Part shown: piece by piece, positions 1 through 10,118 of the stretch
Layout: each line of letters starts with the position of its first letter
How positions within the stretch are numbered: position 1 is the stretch's first letter
From: Ophiobolus disseminans
Taxonomy: Eukaryota; Ascomycota; Dothideomycetes; Pleosporales; Phaeosphaeriaceae
DNA: 64,000 bases
Reading direction: 5' to 3'
Assembly: GCA_010093685.1 (NCBI GenBank)
Contig: MU006244.1
Coordinates: 1-64,000 of the forward strand
Made by a program: the position numbers and the translations under genes
The notes under the pieces: model-generated
Told to the model about the DNA's origin: nothing
The model's database searches: none
Seen by the model: the letters and a program-made list of their open reading frames with translations, nothing else

Positions 1-480
1 AAAAAAGGTCTGCTCCTGCGCTGCGTTTAGCAGCACGCATCTGTGCCTCTCTAGCTAGCCTTGTAGTTGTTTCGCTTCCTAGTTTGAGTTCTGTATTGTA
101 GTATTCTACATAGAGCTGTAGCTATTAAAGTCTCCTGCAATAAGAAAGGGTAGTGTGAGTTAAAGAGGTAGAAGAGCTCTTTCTACTATCCTTACTCCTT
201 GTAGTTGTAAGGTAGAGTCTTCTACAAGCTCCTTTTTATTGTAAATGTTTAGAAGCAGAAAGCGCTCTGTAGGCCCTAAGATTTCTAGTACTTAATAGTC
301 GTTATCTATACTAAGATTATCTCTTTGCTTGTGTTTGATTGCAGCTTCTGTGCGGATGTAGATAGCTGTTCTAGGCCTCTTGTCTGATTTTGGCAAGACT
401 AGAGTATAGGATAGATGTAGAAATGAAAACTAGCTACTATCTCTACTATCTAGCTATGCGCTTAGCTCTTGTACTAGAAC
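1..480 (-). pseudogene. LINE relic A: endonuclease domain remnant
   Basis: Read on the minus strand, this stretch encodes pieces of an apurinic-type (EEP) endonuclease as found at the start of ORF2 in Tad1-like LINE retrotransposons. Visible are a segment reading YIRTEAAIKHKQRDNLSIDN (about 301-360) and the family GDFN motif (GDFNS, 121-135). The frame is broken by many TAG/TAA codons where related proteins have Gln or Trp. The element continues beyond the left edge of the window, where its reverse transcriptase would lie. It joins the gag-like ORF1 relic that follows on the same strand. It is not functional. The boundary with ORF1 is approximate. Confidence 0.75.
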
Positions 481-2141
481 TATGTCTATTCTTTTTACAA
501 ATGCTAGCTCTAGAAGAGTTTGTTAAACTTCTTGTCTCTTTCCTATATTATGCTGCAGGAACGAGATCTCTTCTTACATCTTAGTAGTAGTACTATCTAA
601 GATATTTTAGCTTTAGTATGTCTCTTCTTCTTATTGTTCTAATATAGAGACGAGTTAGCTAAGATAGAGTTACTAGTGTTACTTAAGTAAGTACACTATC
701 TGCTTGTAGCTATATGTTCTTCTAAGCAGTTTATGCAGCTAGGCTTCTAGTGCATGCACATTCTTCCTGTAAGTTTACATTCTGTATAGCTTAAGTAGTC
801 TTTTGTGTAATGCAGTTCTATACAGAACTTACAGCCTCTGCTTTTGCACATTTGTCTGTTGTGCCTAAGCTTAAAGCAGCCCTAGCATTAGGTCTTTAGA
901 GAGACATCTTAGTATTTAGCTAGGTAAGCAATGCTTCCTGCAACGTTAATTTGTCTTTAAGCTAGAAGCTTTTAGCGTTCTTCTTCACTTTCTACTACAA
1001 AGATAATAGAGGTGTACCTTTGATGTAGAGGTAGGAGATGTGCATTCTTAAGTTTCTCGCGCTTTGCTAGCTATCTAGGGTTGCCTTTGATAATTATGTT
1101 ATTAAAGGTCTTAATTTCTGCTTTAAGCTCTGCAGGAGAGTTAATAAATTCTAGGTGCATGTAGACTCCGTGTGCAACTACCTGTATCCACTCTTCTTGT
1201 TTCTGCATACCTTTGCAGCTAACCTGTACTGCTAGCTGCTATAGGTCTGCGTGCTGTAGAAGAAACTTAGCAGTGAATTTACTTGTAGTGGTAAGAATTA
1301 GATTCTTTTTTGCTGTAAGGCGGATGTTTGCAACTACTACTGTAGAGTTTAACATTATTTAGAGCGCAGTATTAATAGCATTTCGCTGTGCTAGAGGATT
1401 AATTGCCTCTGCTGCTGCAGCTCCTGCTTCGCTAACTAGCAGTACTAGTTCTCTTGTCTATCTCTCCTTCTTGTATTGGGCTACAGTTGCTTTAGCTGCA
1501 TTTCTCTCCTTGTTGTTGTTCTTATAGTTCTGCTGCTAGTTGCTAGGCAGCGACGCATAGGCAGGTCTTTCTAAGAGAGAGGTCTTGTTTTGGTGTGTAG
1601 CTGCAGTGTTCCCTATAGCTTCTGCATATGTCTTCTTTGCAGGGTTTGCTTGCTTAGGGGTGTTTGCAGCTGCATTTGTAGTTTTAAGAATCTGTGCTTT
1701 AAAAGCTTGGAATTCCTTTGCTAGCTCTTTTGTAACTGCTAGAGCTAATTCTGCCTTGCCTTGCTGCACTAGGCTAGCTTAAGCAATAAGGTCACTTGTT
1801 ACTGTTTCTGCTTCTGCATTTTGGCCTTAAACAACTTAAAAAGCTTCTTCAAAGGCTTGTATACCCTGTGCAATAAGGTACTCCTATCTTAACTTTTAAG
1901 AGAATACAAGTACATTCTCTATTAGCAGTTGTTGCTGTTGTTTCTTTAGGGAGCGTTGTTCTCGTGTTCGCTTTTTGTTGCTTTGTCTTAGTAAAGCTAT
2001 CTCTGTAGCTTTTAGTTCATCTTAGCTGCTTTTATCTTCTTTAGAAGCTAAGTCTATGTACATAGCATTCTCCTCCTCTATGCCTTTGTAGTAGAGAGAA
2101 GGCTTAAGCTTATGTAGCTCTGCCCCTGCAGCAGCAGACAT
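481..2141 (-). pseudogene. LINE relic A: gag-like ORF1 with zinc knuckles
   Basis: This is a decayed ORF1 (gag-like nucleic-acid-binding protein) of a Tad1-like LINE on the minus strand. A start-like ATG lies at 2139-2141 and begins MSAAAGAELHKLKPSLYY. An open stretch of 77 codons (1536-1769) is Ala/Lys/Gln rich (KAELALAVTKELAKEFQAFK). Further along are EEWIQVVAHGVYMHLEF (about 1140-1190) and a cysteine/histidine-rich part (GCFKLRHNRQMCKSRGCKFC, about 800-900) that matches CCHC knuckles. Numerous TAG and TAA stops interrupt it, mostly replacing Gln or Trp codons. Domain order, ORF1 before endonuclease on the same strand, fits fungal LINEs. Confidence 0.75.
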
Positions 2142-2660
2142 ACTGCGTGTGTATTTCGCGTTTTATGCCTCTATAGTGTGTAAAGAAATTCCTTCTCTTT
2201 TGTTAGGCAGTGACAGGAAATAACTAAAAGAGTGCTTGTTTTTGCACAAGTAGAGTTACCTTAATTCTCTACAGGCTTTTTAGAACTAAAAAACAAGTAA
2301 AAGGAGTACCCTATTTTACTTCTCCTCCTCTTCTTTCTTTCCTTACTGGCTGTACTAGTCAACCTCTAGGGAGAGAAGGAAGAGTAGATTGCAGAAAACA
2401 GAGCAAAAAGGCAGCTAGGTGCGCACTTAGTGTTTGTGGTGTTTGCAGTGCTAATAAGATAAGCACGCAGTCTGTGCGCAGAACACGGAGGCTCTGAACA
2501 ATAAGGGCAGCAGATTTGCACCTAGCTGCACTCCTTAACCCCTAGCCTAGAGGCTCTAGGAACAGAGGGAAGGTTGTTTCGCGATAGTCTGAAATGGATT
2601 TTGATAGTTTTGGGATGCCGAAGGCGCTGCTTCAAGCGCGCTGGGTGGGCCCAAAATTGG
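2142..2660. other. Probable 5' UTR of LINE A and junction with LINE B
   Basis: No coding capacity is visible. The part next to 2141 is probably the 5' untranslated region of the minus-strand LINE. It has an inverted pair (gcagctaggtgcgcac near 2410 and gcacctagctgcac near 2518). Around 2590-2660 lies a short GC-richer stretch less rich in TAG/TAA than its surroundings, directly before the truncated start of the plus-strand LINE. It may be host sequence or another repeat caught between the two insertions. Confidence 0.4.
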
Positions 2661-3900
2661 TGTTTTTATCTCTCTTTTAAATTGCTTAGGAAAAGCATTT
2701 GAGAAGATCCTAGCTACAAGGCTAAGTTACCTAGCAGAGACAGGAGACCTCCTGCAACACACACAGATAGAAGGAAGAAAGCAGAAATTAGCGCTAGATG
2801 CCTGCCTTCTCCTGCAGTCAAAAGTTCAAGAAGCGTAGCTAAAGAAGCATACTACTACACTATTATTTATTGATGTAAAAGGAGCCTTTGACTACGTAGC
2901 AGCAAACTAGCTGCTAGCTATGTGCAAAAAACTTCAACTTCTATTAGCATTAATTAGGTGGATCAGCTTCTTTCTGTCCAAACGCTCTATTAAACTTAAG
3001 TTTAATAGCTAAACTTAATTGCTACAAAGCATAGAGATTGGTATACCTCAAGGATCGCCAATCTCGCCTATTCTCTTTCTTCTCTACATTAGAGACATCT
3101 GCAAAATAAGGCTAGGCACCTTTACCTTCTCTTACATTAACGATATATGCATTAGAGTAAGTGCAAGATTAACAAAGAGGCTAAAGCAAGCACTAGAAGA
3201 GAGTGCAAAGGCTATACTTCAGGAAGCTTAAGAAAGCGCAATTGAATTTAATGTAGAAAAGACAGAGCTTCTCTATGCTAGCCGCAAGAGAGTGATTGAA
3301 GCAGAACCTATTTAAGTAGGAGAAAGCCTGATTTAGCTAAGCAGCTGTGTCCGCTAGCTTAGCTTCTTCCTAGATAATAAGCTATCGTATAAAAAGCATG
3401 TTCAAAACAAGGTTGCTATAGCACAGTAAGTCTTCCAGCGCTTGCTACGCCTAGGAAATACTTAAAGAGGCTTAAGTACATAGGCAACAAGGCAGTTCTA
3501 CGTTGCGTGCGTCTCCTTAGTGGCAGACTATAGAGTGCAGCTATAGTGGGGCAAAAGAAAAAACTCCTTACTTAGGGAGTATCAGCTACTGCAGAACTTA
3601 GCGCTACGCCAAATTCTTAGGGCCTTTAAAGGATCACCTACTAAGGCTATAGAAATCGGAGCAGCAACCTTGCCAATAAAACTTTAAGCTGAAAAGCTCT
3701 GCCAACAATATGCGATCAGAACCCTATCTTTAGGAAAAAACCATCCTATTAGAGAAGCAATACAGCAACAGAAGCAGCTTTGTATTAGCATACAGCTAAA
3801 AGAGCTTGCAAATAGAACACAAGAACAACGCAATGTAGAAGAGATCTCTATTTTTCTAGCTAAGCTGTAGAGCAAGCTAGCTTTAGCCTATGCTAGCATT
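2661..3900 (+). pseudogene. LINE relic B: reverse transcriptase remnant
   Basis: On the plus strand a degenerate non-LTR reverse transcriptase can be followed: SLLNCLGKAFEKILATRLSY at the truncated start, LLFIDVKGAFDYV (motif A, near 2865-2900), IGIPQGSPISPILFLLYI (motif B, 3037-3093) and SYINDICI (motif C, 3132-3155). Motif C normally reads YxDD; here the first catalytic Asp is Asn, a GAC-to-AAC change expected from RIP on the opposite strand. Stops (TAG/TAA) fall at sites of Gln or Trp. The only long open piece is 3019-3231. The element lacks ORF1 and endonuclease, so it is 5'-truncated, as is common after incomplete reverse transcription. Confidence 0.85.
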
Positions 3901-4920
3901 ACTATCTCAAAAAGCAGCAAGTCTAAAACAGCAAACCGCCACAAGCAATGGCTGCAAGACTAAAAAGAGAAAGAGAAGGAAACTGCACTAGTGCTGCTAT
4001 ACACAGACAGCTTAAGGATAGGAGAGGAAGTAGCTATAGGATACTGCCAAGTTTCTGCACAAGGCACATTTATCCAAGCCAAAAACTAGAACCTAGGAGA
4101 CAAGGTAGAGATTATAGACGCCGAGCTTGCAGCAGTGCACAACGCTCTTAAGAAACTCTAAAGACAAAACCTACAAGAAAAGGAAATACACGTCTTTGTA
4201 GATAGCTAAGCAGCTCTTAAAAGGCTACAAAAGGTCTCTCTAACAGGAGGCTAAATAGTGTACTATGAAATTACAGAGCTCTGTAAACAGATTGTACTAC
4301 AGAACAACAAGATTCTAATAACCTAGGTCCTAGGACACTAAGAGATTCAAGGCAATGAGCACGCAGATAGGCTAGCTAAGGCAGGCTTAAAACAAAAGGC
4401 AAAGGACCCTCTTACTACGCTTAGCTATCTTAAAAGAAAGGCAAAGGAGGAGATCCTACACACATGGAAACAAGACTAGAAACAAACAAAGAGAAGAGAA
4501 AAGGGCAAGGCCTACAGCAAGGCTACACAAGATACACTAAAGATCTTATACAAGATGCAGCCACTTTCTAGCCCTAAGAAAGTACAGACTGCTTACTACT
4601 AGCTTAAGCTTAGAAAAGGCTTTTTTAAGCAATTCTCTAATGCTATAGGCAAAGACGACACAGGAGAATGCTTTAGTAGCTGCAAGTCCTTGCAAACACC
4701 TTAGCACCTTCTTCTACACTGCAAGCACTATAGAAGAGAGAGAAAGAGAATAGCAACAGCCCTAGACACGTCTTTTCTTACACTACCACAACTCTTCAGC
4801 ACAACAAAGGGAAGGGTTGCCTTACTAACCTTCCTAAAAAACACCAAAATTGCTATAGCTAATTAGCTGCTAGCAGCAGGAGCTCCTTAAGCCTACTACA
4901 ACGAGTTAAACCACAAGTGA
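3901..4920 (+). pseudogene. LINE relic B: RNase H and C-terminal zinc-binding region
   Basis: This continues the same ORF2. An RNase H-like domain is legible: LLYTDSLRIGEEVAIGYCQ (from about 3990), then IIDAELAAVHNALKKL with the conserved acidic residue (about 4110-4155), EIHVFVDS (4180-4210) and the end motif GNEHADRLAKAGL (about 4350-4390). Near 4670-4740 a Cys/His cluster (ECFSSCKS followed by HLLLHCKHY) matches the C-terminal zinc-binding motif of fungal LINE ORF2 proteins. Many in-frame TAG/TAA codons show that the copy is dead. Confidence 0.8.
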
Positions 4921-5121
4921 GGATAAAAAGAGAACACAGGCAGAGATGCACAACGCAGGTGGAAGACTGCAGCTGATAGCACTAAGCTTTAGAGCCCTAG
5001 GAAAGAGGGATTAGCAAAGTATGCGCAGCGCTCTATAGCCCCTAGGGCTGCATGAGTATCATTGTGTTTCTGCTAGCAATAGATAGTGCAATGTAAATAA
5101 AATTTTTAAAAAAAAAAAAAT
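4921..5121 (+). repeat. LINE relic B 3' UTR and poly-A tail
   Basis: The sequence after the ORF2 relic ends in an A-rich run at about 5098-5120 (AATAAAATTTTT followed by 13 or more A). This is the expected 3' end of a retrotransposed LINE transcript. It fixes the orientation of copy B as plus and its 3' boundary near 5121. No clear target-site duplication was found, because the 5' end is uncertain. Confidence 0.7.
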
Positions 5122-5480
5122 TGTCGAGGACAATAAGCAAAGAGAGAGAGGATAGTGTCACAAACAGAGGTTAAACATATTAATTGTTTAGATAGAAACA
5201 ATTAGCCTACCTAAAGTAGGGTAGTGCAACTACGTTACGTGACTACTATTCTGCTAAGAATATAATAGCACACTATCTCTAGATAGCATACTATTCTATA
5301 ACCTTTAGGATAGACTACAGAGGATAGAATAGCGCGTAGGTATATAGACACCTGCGATGTGATGGGCTATACCCATGCAGGACTCACTAGTGGGTTTGAG
5401 AGCGGCGCAGTCACGCCTTACATGTCTTCATGCTGCATAAATATCGACTACGCAAGTTGAACACCGTTAATTCAACTTGT
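5122..5480. other. AT-rich repeat-derived sequence, no gene
   Basis: There is no open reading frame of note. Tetranucleotides such as CTAG and TATA are frequent and stops are dense in all frames, as in the neighbouring RIP-affected relics. A 9-bp inverted repeat, CAAGTTGAA (5453-5461) and TTCAACTTG (5471-5479), lies just before the tRNA-like segment. Confidence 0.5.
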
Positions 5481-5483
5481 GCC

Positions 5484-5556
5484 TGCCTTTTGGCCCAGTG
5501 GGTTGGCGCATGTAGTCGTGCCTATTTCCTTTTTAAGGTTTAACCCCTTACATACG
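5484..5556 (+). repeat. tRNA-like head, candidate SINE or tRNA pseudogene
   Basis: A perfect RNA polymerase III A box (TGGCCCAGTGGG, 5491-5502, fitting TRGYNNAGYNGG) is followed 46 bp later by a B box (GGTTTAACCCC, 5537-5547). The spacing equals that of tRNA genes. Around the B box a complete T arm can be drawn: stem TAAGG (5534-5538) with CCTTA (5546-5550) and a seven-base loop TTTAACC. A three-pair D stem is possible (GCC/GGC). The acceptor stem pairs poorly, so this is not a working tRNA. The context of dead retroelements suggests the 5' head of a tRNA-derived SINE with partner LINE nearby. Its 3' end is not defined. Confidence 0.5.
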
Positions 5557-5895
5557 ATGGGCTCTTACAGCTTATCGTGTTCAACTTAATACAGCGATCT
5601 TAATACAGCCTTCCTAGTAACTCTAATATCTATAGTAATACTTCGTGACTACTCTTTCTGTTCTTCTAGTTAGAGCTGTTACAACCTCCTCTGCTTATCT
5701 ATCTGCGAAACCTAACTCTTGTGCCTCAGAACACCAGAGATATTCTCTCTACTTCTAAGTGCCCTTTACAGTTACTACGTAGTTGTTGCGCTAGTCCTAG
5801 ATAGTCTACTTAGTAAAGTAGCCCGCTTACTAGAAAACTACATTATACCTATTACGTAACGCTACGCTACATAAGAATTTTAGCTACTATACGCT
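5557..5895. other. AT-rich sequence without genes
   Basis: I see no coding region, only AT-rich sequence with frequent CTAG and TAG motifs. It is probably the tail of the SINE-like element and other decayed repeats. Confidence 0.4.
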
Positions 5896-5897
5896 TA

Positions 5898-6297
5898 ACG
5901 TGGTTCACAAGCGAGCGCTCTAGCTAATTTTCTATAGTAAAATTAATAATCTAAGGCTTAATAGCTCTAGAACTACTTAATAGAATTTTTTAAAAACCCA
6001 ATAGATTATTTCTATATGTATAAGCGTTGTATTTTCAAGATTACTAAGCTCTAGCTAGTACGTAGCGTATAGTATAAAAAGTAGGGTAAAATAATTACTA
6101 TAATTTAGCTTTTACTCAATAACTTCTTTAGTATTAAAGCTAGAGCTTAATAATCTTAAAGTAAGAAACTTTTGCAAGGTGCAGCTTTATTCATAAAAAA
6201 CTAGAAAACTCTATGAAGTAGTTCTAGAGCTATTAAGCCTTAGATTATTGATTTTTATTATCGAATATCAGCTAGGGCGCTCGCTTGTAAACCACGT
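5898..6297. mobile_element. Foldback MITE, 400 bp, TA target duplication (Tc1/mariner-like)
   Basis: The left end ACGTGGTTCACAAGCGAGCG (5898-5917) and right end (reverse complement ACGTGGTTTACAAGCGAGCG) are inverted repeats flanked on both sides by TA (5896-5897 and 6298-6299). The inverted similarity runs far inward: segments near 5945-5990 and 6200-6250 pair, and a nested pair lies at about 6039-6058 and 6140-6160, so most of the element folds on itself. It has no coding capacity. TA duplication and the ACGT start suggest a non-autonomous relative of fungal Tc1/mariner (pogo/Fot-like) elements; that assignment is inference. Confidence 0.8.
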
Positions 6298-6299
6298 TA

Positions 6300-7478
6300 T
6301 AGTACTTATTACGTTAGTATGAGAGCTTTAAAACTAACTTTTTTAAGTATTCTTTCTCTTGCAAATTTGTATAGTAAACTATAAGCCTTTGTCTTGGGCA
6401 ACGCTTATAGCGCCTATCTTACCACGTTGCATCTAGATCTCACAAAGATCGCATAGAGAGCTCTCTGTACACAGACTAATTACAGCTCTAGACTCTCAGA
6501 CGATCCATGAATCCGACCACAAATGCACTGCTGCCCGACTTACTCGTGGGACGGGATAAAAAAGACGCATTTTGCATTGGTTGCATTATCGTGCCGAGGA
6601 CCCCGGATCTGCCGTCGAACTAGACCTGCGATCGACGTTGCTGTGCCTGAGGGGTTGCAACGTCTACAGGCCCGAAACATCTAATTCTCAAATATTACAC
6701 CATGAAAGCAACCCGAGAATTTCTCGCTGTGCCGCTTTCGCATGGCAGGGGCAGGGCGGGGGAACGCTGTGCGGAGGCATGCAACCGAGTCGGATTTGTC
6801 CAAACCGTACGAAGCAGGCGTGGCGATTATCAAGAACCCTGAGAGTTACCAGAAAGGGAATTATGGACACGCTCTACACCTCGTGTGGAAGCCGGGGGTT
6901 CCACTATCCTCGGTGCCGGAGTCGGGACGGTTGCTATGTGGGGAAGAGCCTCCTCAAGTTGGCAAGCAGCGCGCCAGGGCCGTGCAGAAAAAAGTCATCA
7001 TCATCGCAACGGAAGAAAAGCGTTTGGAGTCAACAAGGATGTGCAGAGCACCAAATGCCAACTGAATTCGAAAAGGTATCTCGGGCCAAAAGAATAATCC
7101 CATCCCACCCTATGACTTTTTCTTGCCGATTGGTTCCTCCCAGAAACCGCGCTGCTACGTCGCCAGGCACAAATGCGTATAGTCTGCCCATTTTCCAGCC
7201 TGCAACGATTCCTAAATTCAGCCGTACAGTTTCGTACAAGATCGTGGCTATGCGCTGATCTTGTTATGGTAGATGTGTTATCCAAATAGTGACCAAAGTG
7301 CTCCAGAACTCCAAAGGTCTCATGCAAACCAAATGGAGACCATTGATGCGTGCTAAACGCCGCTCCTATGCCGACGCCAGTGCAGAGTGCTTTCTATGAG
7401 TGAAGTGCGGGGATCGCGGGTCGTCACGTGCTGTAAACCCAAATATATAGATGGCAAGAAGAATGCTGGTGTTGTTTC
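6300..7478. other. Intergenic; end of repeat block, then unassigned sequence
   Basis: Base composition changes from AT-rich to balanced at about 6440-6500, marking the edge of the repeat block. Overlapping ORFs in 6572-7327 on both strands (up to 228 codons) have no recognisable domain, no splice-supported extension and unusual composition; I regard them as non-coding. The last part is probably the 3' UTR and downstream region of the Ras gene. Confidence 0.4.
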
Positions 7479-8274
7479 CTAGAGGATGACGCACTTGGGC
7501 TTGTCCTTTGGCCGCTTGCCGCTGTTGTGCCCGCCCCTGCCGCGACGGCCGTCTGCCGGTGCTCGGCTGCGGTCCTCTTTGTTCTGGCCGGTGCGTGTGC
7601 GTGGCAGGCCCTTGTCGGAGGGCATGCGGCCGCTGCCCTGGTTGCGCTGTCGCCGCAGCTGTCGCACGACGTCGAAGAAGGCCTTTTCGACGTTGACGCA
7701 GTTCTTGGCGGATGCCTCGACGAAGTCACAGCCCAGGTCTTTTGCCAGGGCCTGTCCCTCCTGTGTGGACACCTCGCGCTCGGTGACGCGGTCGCACTTG
7801 TTTCCAACGAGCATGACTGGTGCCTGCCCAAACATGGGAGTCGATGCGCTCATGGGCGAGCCCGGGTATGTGGGGGAGCCGGCCATGGCCGTCTCCTTGA
7901 CGCGCTGGATCTGGCTGTGGAAGCGCTGTATGCGGGCGAACGAGGAGCGCGACGAGATGCTGTAGACGAGCACGAAGCCCTCGCCGTCGCGTATCCACTG
8001 GTCCCGCAGTGCGATGTACTCCTCTTGGCCGGCCGTGTCGAGCACCTCGAGCATGCACGACTGGCTGTCGATCTGCACCTGCTTGCGGTACGAGTCCTCG
8101 ATGGTGGGGTCGTACGTCTCGACGAAGTGGTTCAAGCACAGCTGTCCGCGGTTAGCCCTGTCTCGGCGGGTGTTTAGGTGTTTGGGGGCTGCATACCTGG
8201 ATGGTCAGGGCCGTCTTGCCAACGCCGCCGTCGCCCAGCACCACCAGCTTGTACAGAGTCATCTTCCCCGCCAT
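7479..8274 (-). CDS. Ras family small GTPase (Ras2/RasB type)
   Basis: This is a membrane-anchored Ras switch that cycles between GDP and GTP and signals to cAMP and MAP-kinase pathways controlling growth and morphogenesis. Two exons: 8274-8197 and 8141-7479, with a 55-bp intron containing GCTAAC; 246 residues. The P-loop GDGGVGKT is at 14-21, switch I YDPTIEDSY at 36-44, DTAGQEEY at 61-68, NKCD at 140-143, ASAK at about 171, and a C-terminal CVIL prenylation box. The start ATG is fixed by MAGKMTLYKLVVLGDGGVGK. Two features point to the second fungal Ras class rather than Ras1: an extra Ser/Pro-rich segment of about 20 residues (109-132, including SPTYPGSPMSAS) before the NKCD motif, and the long basic C-terminus. 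A terminal Leu would favour geranylgeranylation (inference). Confidence 0.95.
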
Positions 8275-10118
8275 GGTGTCGGCCTGCTACTGTCTGCGGC
8301 GGTCGGGTGGAGGTGTGCTGGCAACGGTCCGGACCGCGGGACGGGGGCAGTTAAGCTCCTGGGGCGCGCCAGACGCAGCGTGTGCGTGGTGCAGACTCGT
8401 CGGCAGCTGACGAGGGCGGAGCACAGGGTCGCACGGCGGCGGCGGCGACGAGGGCGACGAGGGCGTGGCGAGCGAGTGGGTGCCGGTGGATGGCGGTGTT
8501 GACGTTTGGGGTGTCGGGCGTCGGGTGCAGGGTGCAGATGGGCAGGCAGGCCGGTGCGCTACTCGTCCCCACGTGAAGGAGGAGGCTATCACCTATCGAC
8601 AACGTCTATCAGGACTCGGTCGCATCGACGCGGGCGACGTGGGATGGCAAGGCTGCGGCGCGGATGGGCACGATAGCGGCGGTGATGGAAAGGGGAGGTC
8701 AAAAGAAACGTGCGATAGATGAGCTACAAATGGACCTGGCCCAGGGTGGCCGGGGGTTTTACGGCTGCGTCCACCGTGGGCCTCTCGCTGGGGCAGCACG
8801 CCAGAAGCCAAAACCTCAGGATCCGCCTAGGCTTGTCTGGGCCTACTCGCACGCCGACTCCCGGGGCCGTGGCAAGCTGCAGCCCGCAGGCACAGGCGAC
8901 GCCGTGCTCCACGCTCCTGGACGTGTCTCTGCTGTGTGCGAGTGTTGCTTGTACACCGTCACTGAGGGCTGGACTGCATGCAGGGCTTTACGCTCGAAAA
9001 CGGCATGCGTCCATTCACCTCTGCTAACAGCCACGTGACATGCCCACCCCTCCCTCGCTGCTAAGGCCAGACGACGCCGTGTCGCACAGTACCCGTCCTG
9101 CAGCTCGTCGTTTCCGTCCTGCAGCCTCTGGTGTTGAAGCTGGAGGATGGTGCTCCGGGGAACGTGAACGTGGCCCGCGACAGCAGCCATCCGATGGTAG
9201 ATGCTTGGCAGCAACGCTGGTCGCGCTATCCCGAGCCGACGGCAGCATGAGCCAACGGACGCCCGTTCTGTCTGCGGAGTGGGCTCCGCGACCGACGGGC
9301 GCCTGCTGCGCTCATGTCAGACGCCGCATCAGGCGCGCCCTCGCTGTCTCCATTGGCGACGATGCTGCCTGCCTCGCCGAATAGATTGTGGGGCGGGGTT
9401 GCTGGATGAAGTGTCAACATACCGGTAGGTCCCAGGTCGGCGGGACCGTCAGAGCTCAGCACACGTTGTCCACAGCCGAGTTGCTGAGCAGCTCCCTCCC
9501 TCCGGTACTGCACCCTGCACCGCCCGCAGGAGTCTGCGAGCACGTGAGTCCGAGTGGTGGCCGACAGCGACGCTGCACCGCCTGTGACGCCGTGGGGTGC
9601 CTCGACAACGACGCTGGTGCCATCGTCGTCGTCGTCGTAGCTTCACGCAGTTGGCGATTGTCGAGGGAGCGGGCCGTTGCGTCTGACACCGTTCAACGCA
9701 TCACAGCATTCACCCGGTGGACGTTGAACAAATACGAGGCAGCCTTGCCAGGAAGCGTGGTGAGATCGTCAGCCTGACGTGCAACACCAAGGCTGAGACG
9801 TGTAACCACGTACGCAAACTCGCAAAGCTGTCGCGGGCTGAGGTGATCGAAGGCAAGGTCGCGTTTCAAGGTCACCTGTCCATTTTGGTGGTGCAGTCTG
9901 ACAGCCGACAAACCCCATCGAGAAAGGAACCAAAACTTTCCAGGACAGTGTATTCAGCGTCCAGTGCCGCCTGGGTATTATTCTGTACCACCAACGAAGA
10001 AATCAAGTACTAAATGTATCTGAACATTCTACACTACAGGTTTGGCCAAATTCCAAAAGGTAATATTAACAACCCGCAAGACCTCGCTCTAGCCCAGGTA
10101 ACTAGGCATGAAGAAAGC
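8275..10118. other. Long intergenic region upstream of the Ras gene
   Basis: This separates the Ras 5' end from the 3' end of the acyl-CoA synthetase. It is rich in short overlapping ORFs on both strands, none with a recognisable domain. It probably holds the Ras promoter and a long 5' UTR. A short trinucleotide run (about five CGT/TCG units) lies at 9622-9638. I see no gene. Confidence 0.45.

Noticed and set aside
5484..5556. Functional tRNA gene
   Set aside because: A and B boxes and T arm are present, but the acceptor stem pairs at only about two of seven positions and no convincing anticodon arm forms.
5157..5684. Possible LTR beginning TGTCAC and ending TTACA
   Set aside because: No matching direct repeat, no flanking duplication and no primer-binding site next to it.
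6572..7327. Overlapping ORFs of up to 228 codons on both strands next to the repeat block
   Set aside because: No domain, no plausible splice partners and several equally long frames in the same DNA; they look like chance frames in GC-rich sequence.
7527..8177. 216-codon plus-strand ORF opposite the Ras gene
   Set aside because: It is the antisense shadow of a conserved coding exon.
8287..9777. Many ORFs of 70-130 codons upstream of the Ras gene
   Set aside because: All overlap one another in different frames and none shows family motifs; more likely promoter and leader sequence.
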